DNA of 64,000 nt, taken from assembly GCA_019454105.1 (NCBI GenBank), contig CP075364.1, positions 995,362 to 1,059,361 of the forward strand. Direction: 5' to 3'. Under the pieces are notes generated by a model that was given only the letters and a program-made list of their open reading frames with translations, had not been told where the DNA came from and ran no database searches. This document shows positions 32,444 to 40,737 of the stretch, piece by piece; position 1 is the stretch's first letter, and every line of letters begins with the position of its first letter. A program made the position numbers and the translations under genes. The stretch is from Fimbriimonadaceae bacterium. GTDB lineage: Bacteria > Armatimonadota > Fimbriimonadia > Fimbriimonadales > Fimbriimonadaceae.

Positions 32444-33991
32444 ATGCGAACTACCACCCGAATCTCGCTCATGACGTTGGCCGCCTTTGCCGCAGTCAAT
32501 GCCTTTTCCGCGCCCTTCACTCCGGGCAACATCCTGATCAGCCGCATCGGAGACGGCTCTGCCGCTCTGACCTCGGCCGCAACTGCGATCTTCATCGACG
32601 AGTACACGCCCGCCGGCGTGTTCGTCCAGACCGTCGCCGCCCCGACGACGGTGGTCGGCAACCAGCGCATCATCACTAACAGCGGCTCGGCCACCTCGGA
32701 GGGCTACCTCGCGAACTCGGTCGACGGCAAGTATGTGACCTTCGTCGGCTATGACGCCGTTGTCGGGACCGCCAGCGTCGTCGCCACGGACGCCGCCGTC
32801 GTCAACCGCGTGATCGGCCTCGTCAAGGCTGACGGCACGATCGACTCCTCGACCGCCATCGAAGCCTATAACCAGAACAACATCCGGTCCGCCGTGACCG
32901 TGGACGGCACCGCGTTCTGGGTTGGCGGCACAGGCACCCCGGCAGCCACAGGCGGCGTCCGGTATGTTCCCTTCGGTCCGGGTCAGGTGAGCGAGCTGCT
33001 CAGCAACACGGTCACGAACATCCGCAACGTCAAGATCTGGTTCAATCAACTCTTCGCTGGCTCGATGAGCGGCGCCTTCCGTGGCGTGAACACGGTCGGT
33101 ACCGGCATCCCGACGGATCCGGGTCAGATCATCACCCTGCTCGCTGGATTCGACCCGGGCACTTCGAGCCCGCAGAGCATCTATGACTTCGTCTTCACCG
33201 ACGCCAACACTCTCTATCTGGCCGACGACCGGACTCAGGCCAACGGCGGCGGCCTCCAAAAGTGGACGTTCGATTCGAACATCAGCGAGTGGGTCCGCCA
33301 GTACACGATCACTTCCGGCCTTTCGGGCACGGCGACGATCCGCGGCCTGATCGTGAAGCCTGACGTCCTTGGAAACGTCGTCTACGCGACCAGCACCGAA
33401 GGCAACGCAAACTCACTCGTCACCCTGGTCGATCTCGGCCCGACTTCGAGCTTCTCGGTGCTCGCCACGGCCCCGACCAACACCCGGTTCCGCGGGTTGG
33501 CCTTCGCTCCGGTCGGCGCCGCCGTTCCTGAGACCATCGCTCCCGACGCTCTGACGCTCCAGCGCGGCCAGATCATCGCGGGCACGATCGCCGACCTGGC
33601 GACCGACAACGGCGTCGCCCTCCGCCTGAAGAAGTTCTTCGTGGCGAACCCGGTCGAGCCGTTCGTCTGGGGCACGCTCCAGGGCACGACCTCGATCCTG
33701 ACCCCGAGCAGCGTGACCTTCCGGGTCAAGAGCCGCATGGTCACCGGCGGCCAGTTCCGCCAGGAGCTCGAGCAGTGGAACTGGAACACCAGCACCTATC
33801 AGAACCTGGTCAACACCAACCCGTTCAACACGGTCTACGGCACCCGCGAGTCCATCGCGAACCCGGCGACCGGCAAGGTCAACGGCAGCGGCCGCTTGCA
33901 GGCCCGCATCCGCACGTTCCCGAACGGCATCTCGGCCAACCCGCTTCCTGAGGTCGACTGGGACCTCGTGAACTGGATCGTCAACCCGTAA
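32444..33991 (+). CDS. Secreted protein with putative propeller and C-terminal beta domain
   Basis: A 515-residue exported protein (signal peptide MTLAAFAAVNAFSAPF). The body has repeated beta-rich stretches (GNILISRIGDGSAALTSAA, VRYVPFGPGQVSELL, IYDFVFTDANTLYLADD, RGLIVKPDVLGNVVYATS) compatible with a propeller of about 340 residues. From about 365 a separate domain begins (DALTLQRGQIIAGTIADLA) that resembles the C-terminal domain of the 1023-residue protein. Codon use is strongly biased to C-ending codons, which suggests high expression. A strong intrinsic terminator follows at 34001. The upstream 230 bases are unusually AT-rich around 32265-32330, the likely promoter zone shared with the divergent EEP gene. 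No function assigned. Confidence 0.82.
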   Translation: MRTTTRISLMTLAAFAAVNAFSAPFTPGNILISRIGDGSAALTSAATAIFIDEYTPAGVFVQTVAAPTTVVGNQRIITNSGSATSEGYLANSVDGKYVTFVGYDAVVGTASVVATDAAVVNRVIGLVKADGTIDSSTAIEAYNQNNIRSAVTVDGTAFWVGGTGTPAATGGVRYVPFGPGQVSELLSNTVTNIRNVKIWFNQLFAGSMSGAFRGVNTVGTGIPTDPGQIITLLAGFDPGTSSPQSIYDFVFTDANTLYLADDRTQANGGGLQKWTFDSNISEWVRQYTITSGLSGTATIRGLIVKPDVLGNVVYATSTEGNANSLVTLVDLGPTSSFSVLATAPTNTRFRGLAFAPVGAAVPETIAPDALTLQRGQIIAGTIADLATDNGVALRLKKFFVANPVEPFVWGTLQGTTSILTPSSVTFRVKSRMVTGGQFRQELEQWNWNTSTYQNLVNTNPFNTVYGTRESIANPATGKVNGSGRLQARIRTFPNGISANPLPEVDWDLVNWIVNP

Positions 33992-34000
33992 AGAACGGAT

Positions 34001-34037
34001 CCCCCTCCCCCGTTCACGGGGGAGGGGGTTTTCTTTT
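34001..34037 (+). terminator. Strong intrinsic terminator
   Basis: CCCCCTCCCCCG pairs perfectly with CGGGGGAGGGGG (12 bp) around a TTCA loop and is followed by TTTTCTTTT. It lies 10 bases after the stop of the 515-residue secreted protein gene. Confidence 0.95.
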
Positions 34038-34268
34038 GACCCTTCCCCATCGGACGCCAAGGCCGCCGGGGGAGGATGGGAGACCCATGATCCCACTCCA
34101 GCGCTCATGGGGGAGGGAGGACAGGCAGGGCCGCCCTTTGCGCTGGAACGACTGATGTCCGCCCTCCTGCCTGACTAGGCCACGCGGGCCAGCGACGAGG
34201 CTTTGTGCTTTCTTGGATGTCCGAAGCTCACCCTTGCATCCAACCTGGCTGCGCGGGAACCGACTGCC
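34038..34268. other. Intergenic stretch with possible RNA structure, no gene seen
   Basis: About 230 bases between a terminator and the convergent stop of the DUF192 gene. No coding frame of quality was found. CAGGCAGG (34122-34129) can pair with CCTGCCTG about 35 bases later, and GGAGGG-GGACA nearby with TGTCC-CCCTCC. This could be a structured RNA or a decayed gene. Confidence 0.3.
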
Positions 34269-34850
34269 TTAGTTCTGAGACTTCAGTCCAGGTGGTATGA
34301 GAAAGCGAGTTCCGGCGGTGATTCCAAGCTTCTTCATCGTTCCGGCGCGCAGCTCGATAACAAACTTCGCGGCACCACGGCTCGAGTAGTCGGTCGTCTC
34401 GTCAAGCCGCTTCATCGTGTATCCATTGAGCACCGTGCCGTCGCCCCGACAATAGGCGATATCAAGCTCGACCAGGGTGTTCCGCATCCAAAACCGGCGG
34501 GGCTCTTCTCTGTCGAAGACAAAGATCATGCCTTCGTCGTCCTTGAAGTCTGAGTCCTTCAAGAACATCATTCCTTCCATTCGTTTGGACTCCGTGTCCA
34601 TGACCCAAAGCTTGAACACGTGATCCTTCCATTTGACTTCGGCTTGTTCGAGGTCTTTCAGTTGGTGAAGGCGTTCAGGCACATTGCGTCTTTCGTCGGG
34701 CTTCTGTGGCGAATCGGAACTGGTGTCTTGGTCTTGAGTCAATTCGGGCACTTTTGGACTCGGGCTTTCGGAGACGGGCGTTGAGGGCGACGCGCAACCG
34801 ACGAAGAGGGCGGCGATGAGGAGTGAGGGCATGGGGTTGAGCCTCAGCAT
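34269..34850 (-). CDS. DUF192 lipoprotein
   Basis: A 193-residue lipoprotein. The lipobox LFVGC puts Cys19 as the acylated residue. A disordered Ser/Pro/Asp-rich linker runs to about 65, then a DUF192 domain follows (about 70-185: VKWKDHVFKLWVMDTESKR, FVFDREEPRRFWMRNT, LDIAYCRGDGTVL, FVIELRAGTMKKLGITAG). DUF192 is widespread and still without agreed function. The gene ends the minus-strand group that includes leuD. An alternative start is the second Met (residue 7). Confidence 0.85.
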   Translation of the reverse strand: MLRLNPMPSLLIAALFVGCASPSTPVSESPSPKVPELTQDQDTSSDSPQKPDERRNVPERLHQLKDLEQAEVKWKDHVFKLWVMDTESKRMEGMMFLKDSDFKDDEGMIFVFDREEPRRFWMRNTLVELDIAYCRGDGTVLNGYTMKRLDETTDYSSRGAAKFVIELRAGTMKKLGITAGTRFLIPPGLKSQN

Positions 34851-34880
34851 GGAGCCTGTCCATTCTGACGCGCCATTCGG

Positions 34881-35480
34881 CTAATCGGCACGTGTTGCGG
34901 GCAAGAAACTATCCCACTTCTTCTCGAACGCTTCGATCTCGGGCTTGTGCACCAGCGTCGTCCCGATGAGGTCGTGGCCCGCCAAGAGTTGCTCCTTCAC
35001 TCCCGGCGAGATCTCGAAGCGGAGGGCCCGATCTTCGAGCCGGACCTCTTGGCCTGGTAGATCGACGGTCGCCTCAGACCCCGTCCCTGCCGCGACCAAC
35101 GCGGCGTGGTCGTCGGGCCCAAGTTCGATGAGAAGCAAGCCGCAGTTAGCGGCGTTACCCCGAAAGATGTCGCTGTAGCCGGGCGAGTCCGCTTCCTTGC
35201 GGGCTATCACGGCTTTGAATCCGGCTTGCTGGATCGCCCAGACGGCGTGCTCCCTCGATGAGCCGCATCCGAAGTTCGTCCCGACGACGAGGACCGAGGC
35301 GCCTGAAGCCTCAGGCGAGTCAAGCGGGAACCCTTCGCCCCGGATGTCCATGAAAAGAAGCCCGCCGTAACCCGACCTCTCGACCCGAGAGAGGAACCGG
35401 GCCGGAATAATGCGGTCAGTATCAACGTGGTCGCTGGGATAGACGGCCAGTCGGCCCGTGTGGGTGCGGAAACCGGTCAC
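34881..35480 (-). CDS. leuD: 3-isopropylmalate dehydratase small subunit, LeuD
   Basis: A 199-residue LeuD-type swivel subunit. The signature FGCGSSREHA and the start YPSDHVDTDRIIPARF are diagnostic. With LeuC it isomerises 2- to 3-isopropylmalate in leucine synthesis; related homoaconitase subunits look similar. No leuC, leuA or leuB is nearby in this window, so the large subunit must be encoded elsewhere. A hairpin (35493-35513) lies between it and sepF. The gene is 30 bases upstream of the DUF192 lipoprotein gene on the same strand. Confidence 0.92.
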   Translation of the reverse strand: MTGFRTHTGRLAVYPSDHVDTDRIIPARFLSRVERSGYGGLLFMDIRGEGFPLDSPEASGASVLVVGTNFGCGSSREHAVWAIQQAGFKAVIARKEADSPGYSDIFRGNAANCGLLLIELGPDDHAALVAAGTGSEATVDLPGQEVRLEDRALRFEISPGVKEQLLAGHDLIGTTLVHKPEIEAFEKKWDSFLPATRAD

Positions 35481-35492
35481 GTCAGAGATTAT

Positions 35493-35513
35493 GGCCCGGA
35501 CATAGTCCGGGCC
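35493..35513 (-). terminator. Hairpin between sepF and leuD
   Basis: GGCCCGGAC and GTCCGGGCC form a perfect 9-bp stem with a 3-base loop, between the sepF stop and the leuD start. It lacks a clear U-run on the minus strand, so partial termination or a processing site is as likely. Confidence 0.5.
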
Positions 35514-35527
35514 TGGCTACAGAGTCC

Positions 35528-35932
35528 TCAATTCGACTGAGCGGTCATTCGGGGCGAGGCCGGCGCGACCTCGACATAGGCCATTGCGGGAGCGAGCATG
35601 TAGACGTGCTCACCTAGCTCCTCCCAGGTGCCTTCCGCGTTGTAGTTCACGCCGCACATGAAGTCGCGGATCTTCTCCCGAAGTTCCGGCGAGGCCATGC
35701 TGAGGTTCAGGATCTGCTGTTCTCCCCGCTTGATCCCGTCGGCGGCAGCGACCGCATCTTGGAACGAGACGACCTGTCTTCTCACCGTGACGCTATAGCG
35801 GTGGGACGTGTGCAAGCGCAACGTGGACGGTTGCGGCGTGTCGAAGTCGTCGTACTGCTCGTCTTCGCGGGGGCGGCTCATCAGGCCTGCCAGACGTGAA
35901 AAGAAGCCCGGCTTCTCGAATGTTTCTTCCAT
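35528..35932 (-). CDS. sepF: Cell division protein SepF
   Basis: A 134-residue SepF. The family core covers about 50-120: RRQVVSFQDAVAAADGIKRG, ILNLSMASPELREKIRDFM and GEHVYMLAPAMAYVEV. SepF binds FtsZ C-termini and the membrane and stabilises the division ring. The N-terminus (EKPGFFSRLAGLMSRP) can form the membrane-binding amphipathic helix, followed by an acidic linker (EDEQYDDFDTP). It follows the PLP-binding YggS-like gene, the standard yggS-sepF order, with no ftsZ or yggT nearby. Confidence 0.92.
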   Translation of the reverse strand: MEETFEKPGFFSRLAGLMSRPREDEQYDDFDTPQPSTLRLHTSHRYSVTVRRQVVSFQDAVAAADGIKRGEQQILNLSMASPELREKIRDFMCGVNYNAEGTWEELGEHVYMLAPAMAYVEVAPASPRMTAQSN

Positions 35933-35963
35933 GATTCAGTTGTCTCCTTCCGTGGACTGCGCG

Positions 35964-36617
35964 TTAAGCGCGTTCGCCAAAGAGCGCCGTCCCGATCCTG
36001 ACGTGGGTGGCTCCCTCTTGGATCGCCACGTCAAAGTCGCCGCTCATTCCCATGCTGAGCCATTCGGTTCCAAGCTCCTTTCCAAGCCTGGCAAGTTCCT
36101 TGAATACCGGACGGTTCAGCCCGGCCTCGCTGACTAATGGCCCGATGGTCATCAACCCGCGAAAACGAACTTGAGGATAGTTTGATAGCTCGCTTACGAA
36201 CTTGTCAAGGGCCTCGGGCAATACACCTGCCTTTTGTTGCTCGTTTGCGATGTTCACCTCGACCAAACCATTGATCACCCGTCCTGATTTTGCCGTCTCG
36301 ACGAGTTGGGAACCCTTTTCAAATGTGTGCACCACGGCAAACGTTTCGGCCACTGCCTTGGCTTTGTTCGATTGGAGGCGCCCCACAAAGTGCCAAACAA
36401 TGTCGTCCGGTAGGGCTTCGATTTTGGGGCGGGCCTCTTGGAGCCGGCTCTCTCCAAAATGGCGCAACCCTAAGTCATAGGCAGCCTTGATGACCTCGAG
36501 GGGCACCGTCTTCGTGACGGCCACGAGTTGGACCTCGCTCCGGTGGCGCCCGGCGGTCAGACACGCTGTTTCGATACGGCGCTCGATCTCCGCAAGACGC
36601 GTCTGAAGGCCCTTCAC
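35964..36617 (-). CDS. YggS family PLP homeostasis protein
   Basis: A 217-residue YggS (PROSC/PLPBP) fold protein that binds pyridoxal phosphate and buffers its supply. The motif QLVAVTKTVPLEVIKAAYDL places the PLP lysine at VTK. HFGESRLQEA, WHFVGRLQSNK and LSMGMSGDFDVAIQEGATHVRIG are further signatures. The start is uncertain. GTG 36617 fits family length, while a TTG at 36659 extends the frame by 14 residues towards the divergent trpE. AT content appears higher than the neighbours by eye. Confidence 0.9.
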   Translation of the reverse strand: MKGLQTRLAEIERRIETACLTAGRHRSEVQLVAVTKTVPLEVIKAAYDLGLRHFGESRLQEARPKIEALPDDIVWHFVGRLQSNKAKAVAETFAVVHTFEKGSQLVETAKSGRVINGLVEVNIANEQQKAGVLPEALDKFVSELSNYPQVRFRGLMTIGPLVSEAGLNRPVFKELARLGKELGTEWLSMGMSGDFDVAIQEGATHVRIGTALFGERA

Positions 36618-36670
36618 GTACCAATTTTGGGCTTGGGCCGCTTCGGCGAGGCGCCACAATACCCGGGAGG

Positions 36671-38140
36671 ATGCTCCACCCGGATCTTGACACGCTGCTC
36701 CGACTGGCCGAAATCGGCGGAAGGGTGCCAGTCTGGCGGGAGACCCTGGCCGACGTCGAGACCCCGCTGTCGGCCTATTGGAAGCTGGCCCAAAACGAGC
36801 CGCTCAGCTTCCTGCTTGAGAGCGTGACCGGGGGTGAGAATCTGGCCCGATACAGCGTTATCGGAGTGCGGCCCCGTCAAGTGCTCCGATCTGAGCTGGA
36901 CCATTGCAGGGTATCGGCCCCTGGCGCGGACGACATCCAGATTCTCGGAGACCCGATCGATTGGATCGCCGCCCACTTGCCCCGCCTGGCGCCGGGTAGC
37001 GGGGCCGACATGCCCAAGTTCGGGGGCGGATGGGTCGGGATGATCGGCTACGACTATGCGAAGCTCATCGAGCAGCTCCCGGAAGGCCCGCCGGATTCGA
37101 TCGGCACGCCCACCGTGGCGCTCATGCTGGCCGAATCGGTCGTGGTCTTTGACCATGCACGGAACACAATCCGCTTCATCGTCCTCGCCGAGGGCTCTTC
37201 GGCCAGCTATCGAGAGGCCGAAAGGGAGATCGACCGGCTCGAAGCCCTTGTCCGGAACCCTCTCCCGCCCTTGCCACGAGAGTCGCACCCGGCTGGAACC
37301 GTCACGGCCAACACCACACGCCAAGACTTCGAGGCTTCGGTCCGCCGGGCCGTTGACTACATCGCTGCCGGAGACTGCATCCAGGTCGTGCCCTCCTTAC
37401 GCTTCTCGACCCAGGTCCAGGCGCACCCGGTCACGGTCTACCGGGCTCTGAGGTCGATCAACCCCTCGCCGTATATGTTCTTGTTCCGGTTTGGGGACTT
37501 CGACATCGTAGGAGCGTCGCCCGAGCTTCTTGTGAGCCAGACTGGCCGTACGGCTCGTGTGCGGCCCATTGCGGGCACTCGGCACCGTGGCCGCGACCAA
37601 GCCGAAGACAACCGGCTGGCGAGCGAGCTCTTGGCCGACGAGAAGGAGCGGGCTGAGCACCTGATGCTGGTCGACCTTGGCAGGAACGACCTTGGGAGGG
37701 TCTGCGAATACGGATCCGTTGAGGTCGACGACTTCATGACCGTCGAGCGGTACTCGCACGTGATGCATATCGTCAGCAGCGTCCGCGGCACCCTCAGAGA
37801 GGGAGTCGGCCCCGCTGAGCTGGTCCGATCGTGCTTCCCTGCCGGGACGGTCAGCGGGGCCCCGAAAGTCCGCGCCATGGAGATCATCTCCGAGCTCGAG
37901 CCTTCGTCGCGCGGCCCCTATGCTGGGGCCATTGGCTACTTCTCGGCCCAAGGCGACCTCGATCTCGCGATCGCGATCCGTACGATTGTGATGAAGGACG
38001 GCGTGGCCCATGTGCAGGCCGGAGCCGGAATCGTCTTCGATTCCGACCCGGGGCGCGAATACGAGGAGTGCGCCAACAAGGCCCGCGCCTCACTGCGGGC
38101 GATCGAACTGGCCCAGGGCGGGCTTCGTTCAGTCGTCTAG
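36671..38140 (+). CDS. trpE: Anthranilate synthase component I, TrpE
   Basis: A 489-residue TrpE that makes anthranilate from chorismate with ammonia supplied by TrpG. The feedback-site motif FLLESVTGGENLARYS, the active-site stretches AGTRHRGRDQAEDNRLA and HLMLVDLGRNDLGRV, and FPAGTVSGAPKVRAMEI are present. The tryptophan-binding LLES is intact, so feedback control is likely. No trpG or other trp gene is adjacent. The 3' end overlaps secDF on the other strand by 12 bases. Confidence 0.95.
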   Translation: MLHPDLDTLLRLAEIGGRVPVWRETLADVETPLSAYWKLAQNEPLSFLLESVTGGENLARYSVIGVRPRQVLRSELDHCRVSAPGADDIQILGDPIDWIAAHLPRLAPGSGADMPKFGGGWVGMIGYDYAKLIEQLPEGPPDSIGTPTVALMLAESVVVFDHARNTIRFIVLAEGSSASYREAEREIDRLEALVRNPLPPLPRESHPAGTVTANTTRQDFEASVRRAVDYIAAGDCIQVVPSLRFSTQVQAHPVTVYRALRSINPSPYMFLFRFGDFDIVGASPELLVSQTGRTARVRPIAGTRHRGRDQAEDNRLASELLADEKERAEHLMLVDLGRNDLGRVCEYGSVEVDDFMTVERYSHVMHIVSSVRGTLREGVGPAELVRSCFPAGTVSGAPKVRAMEIISELEPSSRGPYAGAIGYFSAQGDLDLAIAIRTIVMKDGVAHVQAGAGIVFDSDPGREYEECANKARASLRAIELAQGGLRSVV

Positions 38141-40672
38141 CTCTTGCTGGCCCGGCTTCTGGACGCCGCTCCGCCGCTTGACGGTGCCGTAACCCGCCGT
38201 CGCCGGAGAAGGCTGCGTCAAGTCGGCGGCACGAATTCCCCCGCTCGCGGCTTGGGCGGCACGGACTTTCTGCTCGCGGATCGCCTCGGCCATGAAACCG
38301 GCCTGCTCTCCTGACCGCTTCATGACCCACTCATTGATCTGCCACAACACCGGCGTGGCGAGGAAGATCGAGCCATAGGTTCCAACGATGATGCCGGTCG
38401 CCATCGCGACACAGAAGAACTTGAGTTCTATGGTCGGAGTTCCGAACGCGATCAAAAGGAGCAAGGTCACGACCACCGTGGCCGACGTGTTGATCGACCG
38501 TGCGATCGACTCGGCGACCGATCGGTCGCAGACGTTGCCGAACGTATCGCCAGGCTTCGGCTTGCGCAAGTTTTCTCGAATCCGGTCGAAGATAACGATG
38601 GTGTCGTGGACTTGGAAGCCGATGACGGTCAGCATGGCCGAAAGGAACAGGGATCCGATCTCCCACTTAAGGAAGAAGCCAAGGGTGGCGGCTGTGCCAA
38701 GAACGACCAAGACAGCTTGGAAGACCGCGACCAAGGCGGCTAGGCTGAACTTGAGGCCGTTTTTGAAGCCGCCCAAGGAAACGCCGAACCGGATGCCCAG
38801 ATAGACGACAATCAGGAGGAGGCTCACGACGACGCCTGTGATCGCGTTCGTGACCGTCTCCCTTTGGACGCTCGGCCCGACGGTGGTCAAGCCGCGAGTG
38901 TTCTCTGCCGGGACGCCGAGGGCGTCAGCGATCTTGGCCTCGGTCTCCTTGGAGGAGACGTTCTCCAGCGATGCCGAGGGCGGCAGAGTGATGTTGACGA
39001 TCTCCTCTTTGTCCGTCCTTGAGAACTTCACATTCGCGCCATCAAATCCCGCGGCGCTCAGCTTGGTCTCGGCATCTTTGGCGGTCATCGTCTGGCCAGC
39101 AGGCATGCTGAAGTCGACCGCAAAGCCTCCGAGGAACTCGACGTTCATCTTCATGCCGCCAAGAGCGAGGAAGACCAGTCCCGGAACGACCAAAGCGATG
39201 GAGATCGCGTAAAAGCGGCCCCGGTTGGCGATGACTTTGAGCGGCGACTGGTCGGCGATGGTCTCCAAGTGCTCGCCGAACCAGTTGCGGCCCAGGGCAT
39301 AGTATTTGGGGTTGCGCCCAATGCCGAAGCTCAGGCATGCCAGCAAGAGCGACCGGGTCACAACGATCGCCGTGAACAAGGAGAGGGCGACACCCAGGAT
39401 CAGGGTCGTGGCGAAGCCCTTCACCGGGCCGGTGCCAAGTTGGCCCAAGACGGCCGCGGTCAAGATCGTACAGACGTTCGAGTCGACGATCGCGGGCAGA
39501 GCCCGTTTGAAACCAAGTTCGACGGCGCGCTCCAAGGAGTGCTTCTCGCGCATCTCTTCCTTGAACCGCTCGAAGACAAGGATGTTGGCGTCGACGGCCA
39601 TGCCCAGGCTGAGGATCAACGCGGCGATGGCGGCCAACGAGAAGGTCGCGCCGAACAGGGAAAGCACCGAGACCGTCAACAAGCCGTAGAGGATGAGGGC
39701 GATCAGGGCAATGAGGCCTGGGAAGGCGTAGTAAACGATCAGGAACGCGCCGATAACGACGGCGCTGATGGCCCCCACGAACAGCATCTGGTCAAGCGCA
39801 AACTTTCCGATCGTGGGATCGACCTGCTCGCTGGCGAGCTCTTTGAGCGGCACCGGCAAGGAGCCCGCCCGAATGAGCTCTGTGAGCTGGTTGACATAGG
39901 CAGGCGGAAAGTCGCCGTCGATGAAAGCGCTGTTGGTGATGATCGCTCCCTCTTTGATCGGGGCGATACTGAGCACGCGTCCGTCGAGCACGAAGGCGAT
40001 GTTCTCGCGTTGGTTGAGGTAGCGGCGGGTGAACGCCTCCATTTTTCGGGCACCGTCAGCGCTGAAGTTGAACTCGGGTTGGGTTCGGTTGCCTTGGATC
40101 ACGGGCCGCGCGTCCGCGACGTCTTCGCCCTCGAGAATGACCTCCCAACCCTTGATCATCTCCGCATATTCGGGGTCGCCTGGGCGCATGACTTTGGCGG
40201 TGTCGGTCGTTCTGGCAAACTGGACATATTCAACCCCGCCGATCTCGACCTTTCCGGCCTCGGTGTAGCGCCGGTTGCCACGGATCTGAGTGGCGACGTT
40301 CTTGGCCCAGTAGCAGATGACCTTGGCCGTGTTGCTCAAGATCTGCTGGGCCTCCTCCTTGTTCGTGAACCCTGGCAGCTCAATGACGAACTGATCGGTG
40401 CCCTTGGCGTTCACGACCGGCTCGGCCACGCCGATCGCGCCGCTCGCCCGGTTGGTGAGGATCTTTTGGAGCTTCGATTGCAGCTGAGGCAGGTTTTTCC
40501 GTTGTTCGGCGTTCAGCTCGCTGGCGTCCATTTGGTAGATCAGCCGGATCCCGCCACGGACATCAAGCCCATAAGAGATCTTGTCGTTGGCGACCTGGTG
40601 CTGGACATAGAGCCCTGAAGAAACGCCGAGGATCAGGACTACGAGCAAGAAGAATATATTGCGCGGCTGCAA
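38129..40672 (-). CDS. secDF: Fused protein-export membrane protein SecDF
   Basis: An 847-residue SecD-SecF fusion with about 12 transmembrane segments. The SecD half starts IFFLLVVLILGVSSGLYVQH with GLDVRGGIRLIYQMD, carries the periplasmic P1 domain (VVNAKGTDQFVIELPGF, FNFSADGARKMEAF) and ends with SLGMAVDANILVFERFKEEM. The SecF half has MNVEFLGGFAVDF and VHDTIVIFDRIREN. It uses the proton-motive force to pull proteins through SecYEG. Split SecD and SecF genes are more usual, but fusions occur in many phyla. The C-terminus overlaps trpE by 12 bases. Confidence 0.95.
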   Translation of the reverse strand: MQPRNIFFLLVVLILGVSSGLYVQHQVANDKISYGLDVRGGIRLIYQMDASELNAEQRKNLPQLQSKLQKILTNRASGAIGVAEPVVNAKGTDQFVIELPGFTNKEEAQQILSNTAKVICYWAKNVATQIRGNRRYTEAGKVEIGGVEYVQFARTTDTAKVMRPGDPEYAEMIKGWEVILEGEDVADARPVIQGNRTQPEFNFSADGARKMEAFTRRYLNQRENIAFVLDGRVLSIAPIKEGAIITNSAFIDGDFPPAYVNQLTELIRAGSLPVPLKELASEQVDPTIGKFALDQMLFVGAISAVVIGAFLIVYYAFPGLIALIALILYGLLTVSVLSLFGATFSLAAIAALILSLGMAVDANILVFERFKEEMREKHSLERAVELGFKRALPAIVDSNVCTILTAAVLGQLGTGPVKGFATTLILGVALSLFTAIVVTRSLLLACLSFGIGRNPKYYALGRNWFGEHLETIADQSPLKVIANRGRFYAISIALVVPGLVFLALGGMKMNVEFLGGFAVDFSMPAGQTMTAKDAETKLSAAGFDGANVKFSRTDKEEIVNITLPPSASLENVSSKETEAKIADALGVPAENTRGLTTVGPSVQRETVTNAITGVVVSLLLIVVYLGIRFGVSLGGFKNGLKFSLAALVAVFQAVLVVLGTAATLGFFLKWEIGSLFLSAMLTVIGFQVHDTIVIFDRIRENLRKPKPGDTFGNVCDRSVAESIARSINTSATVVVTLLLLIAFGTPTIELKFFCVAMATGIIVGTYGSIFLATPVLWQINEWVMKRSGEQAGFMAEAIREQKVRAAQAASGGIRAADLTQPSPATAGYGTVKRRSGVQKPGQQELDD

Positions 40673-40737
40673 GAACGACTCCTAAGGTGCCTGCGGTGAA
40701 CCCGAGGCCAACGGCGAATTATACCGACGGGGACTCT

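Noticed and set aside
34001-34028. G-quadruplex at the G-rich run
   Set aside because: The run is one arm of a perfect 12-bp hairpin followed by a T-run, so a terminator explains it better.
39269-40618. 449-residue plus-strand frame across secDF
   Set aside because: It is antisense to a clear SecDF with many membrane segments and has no family motif.
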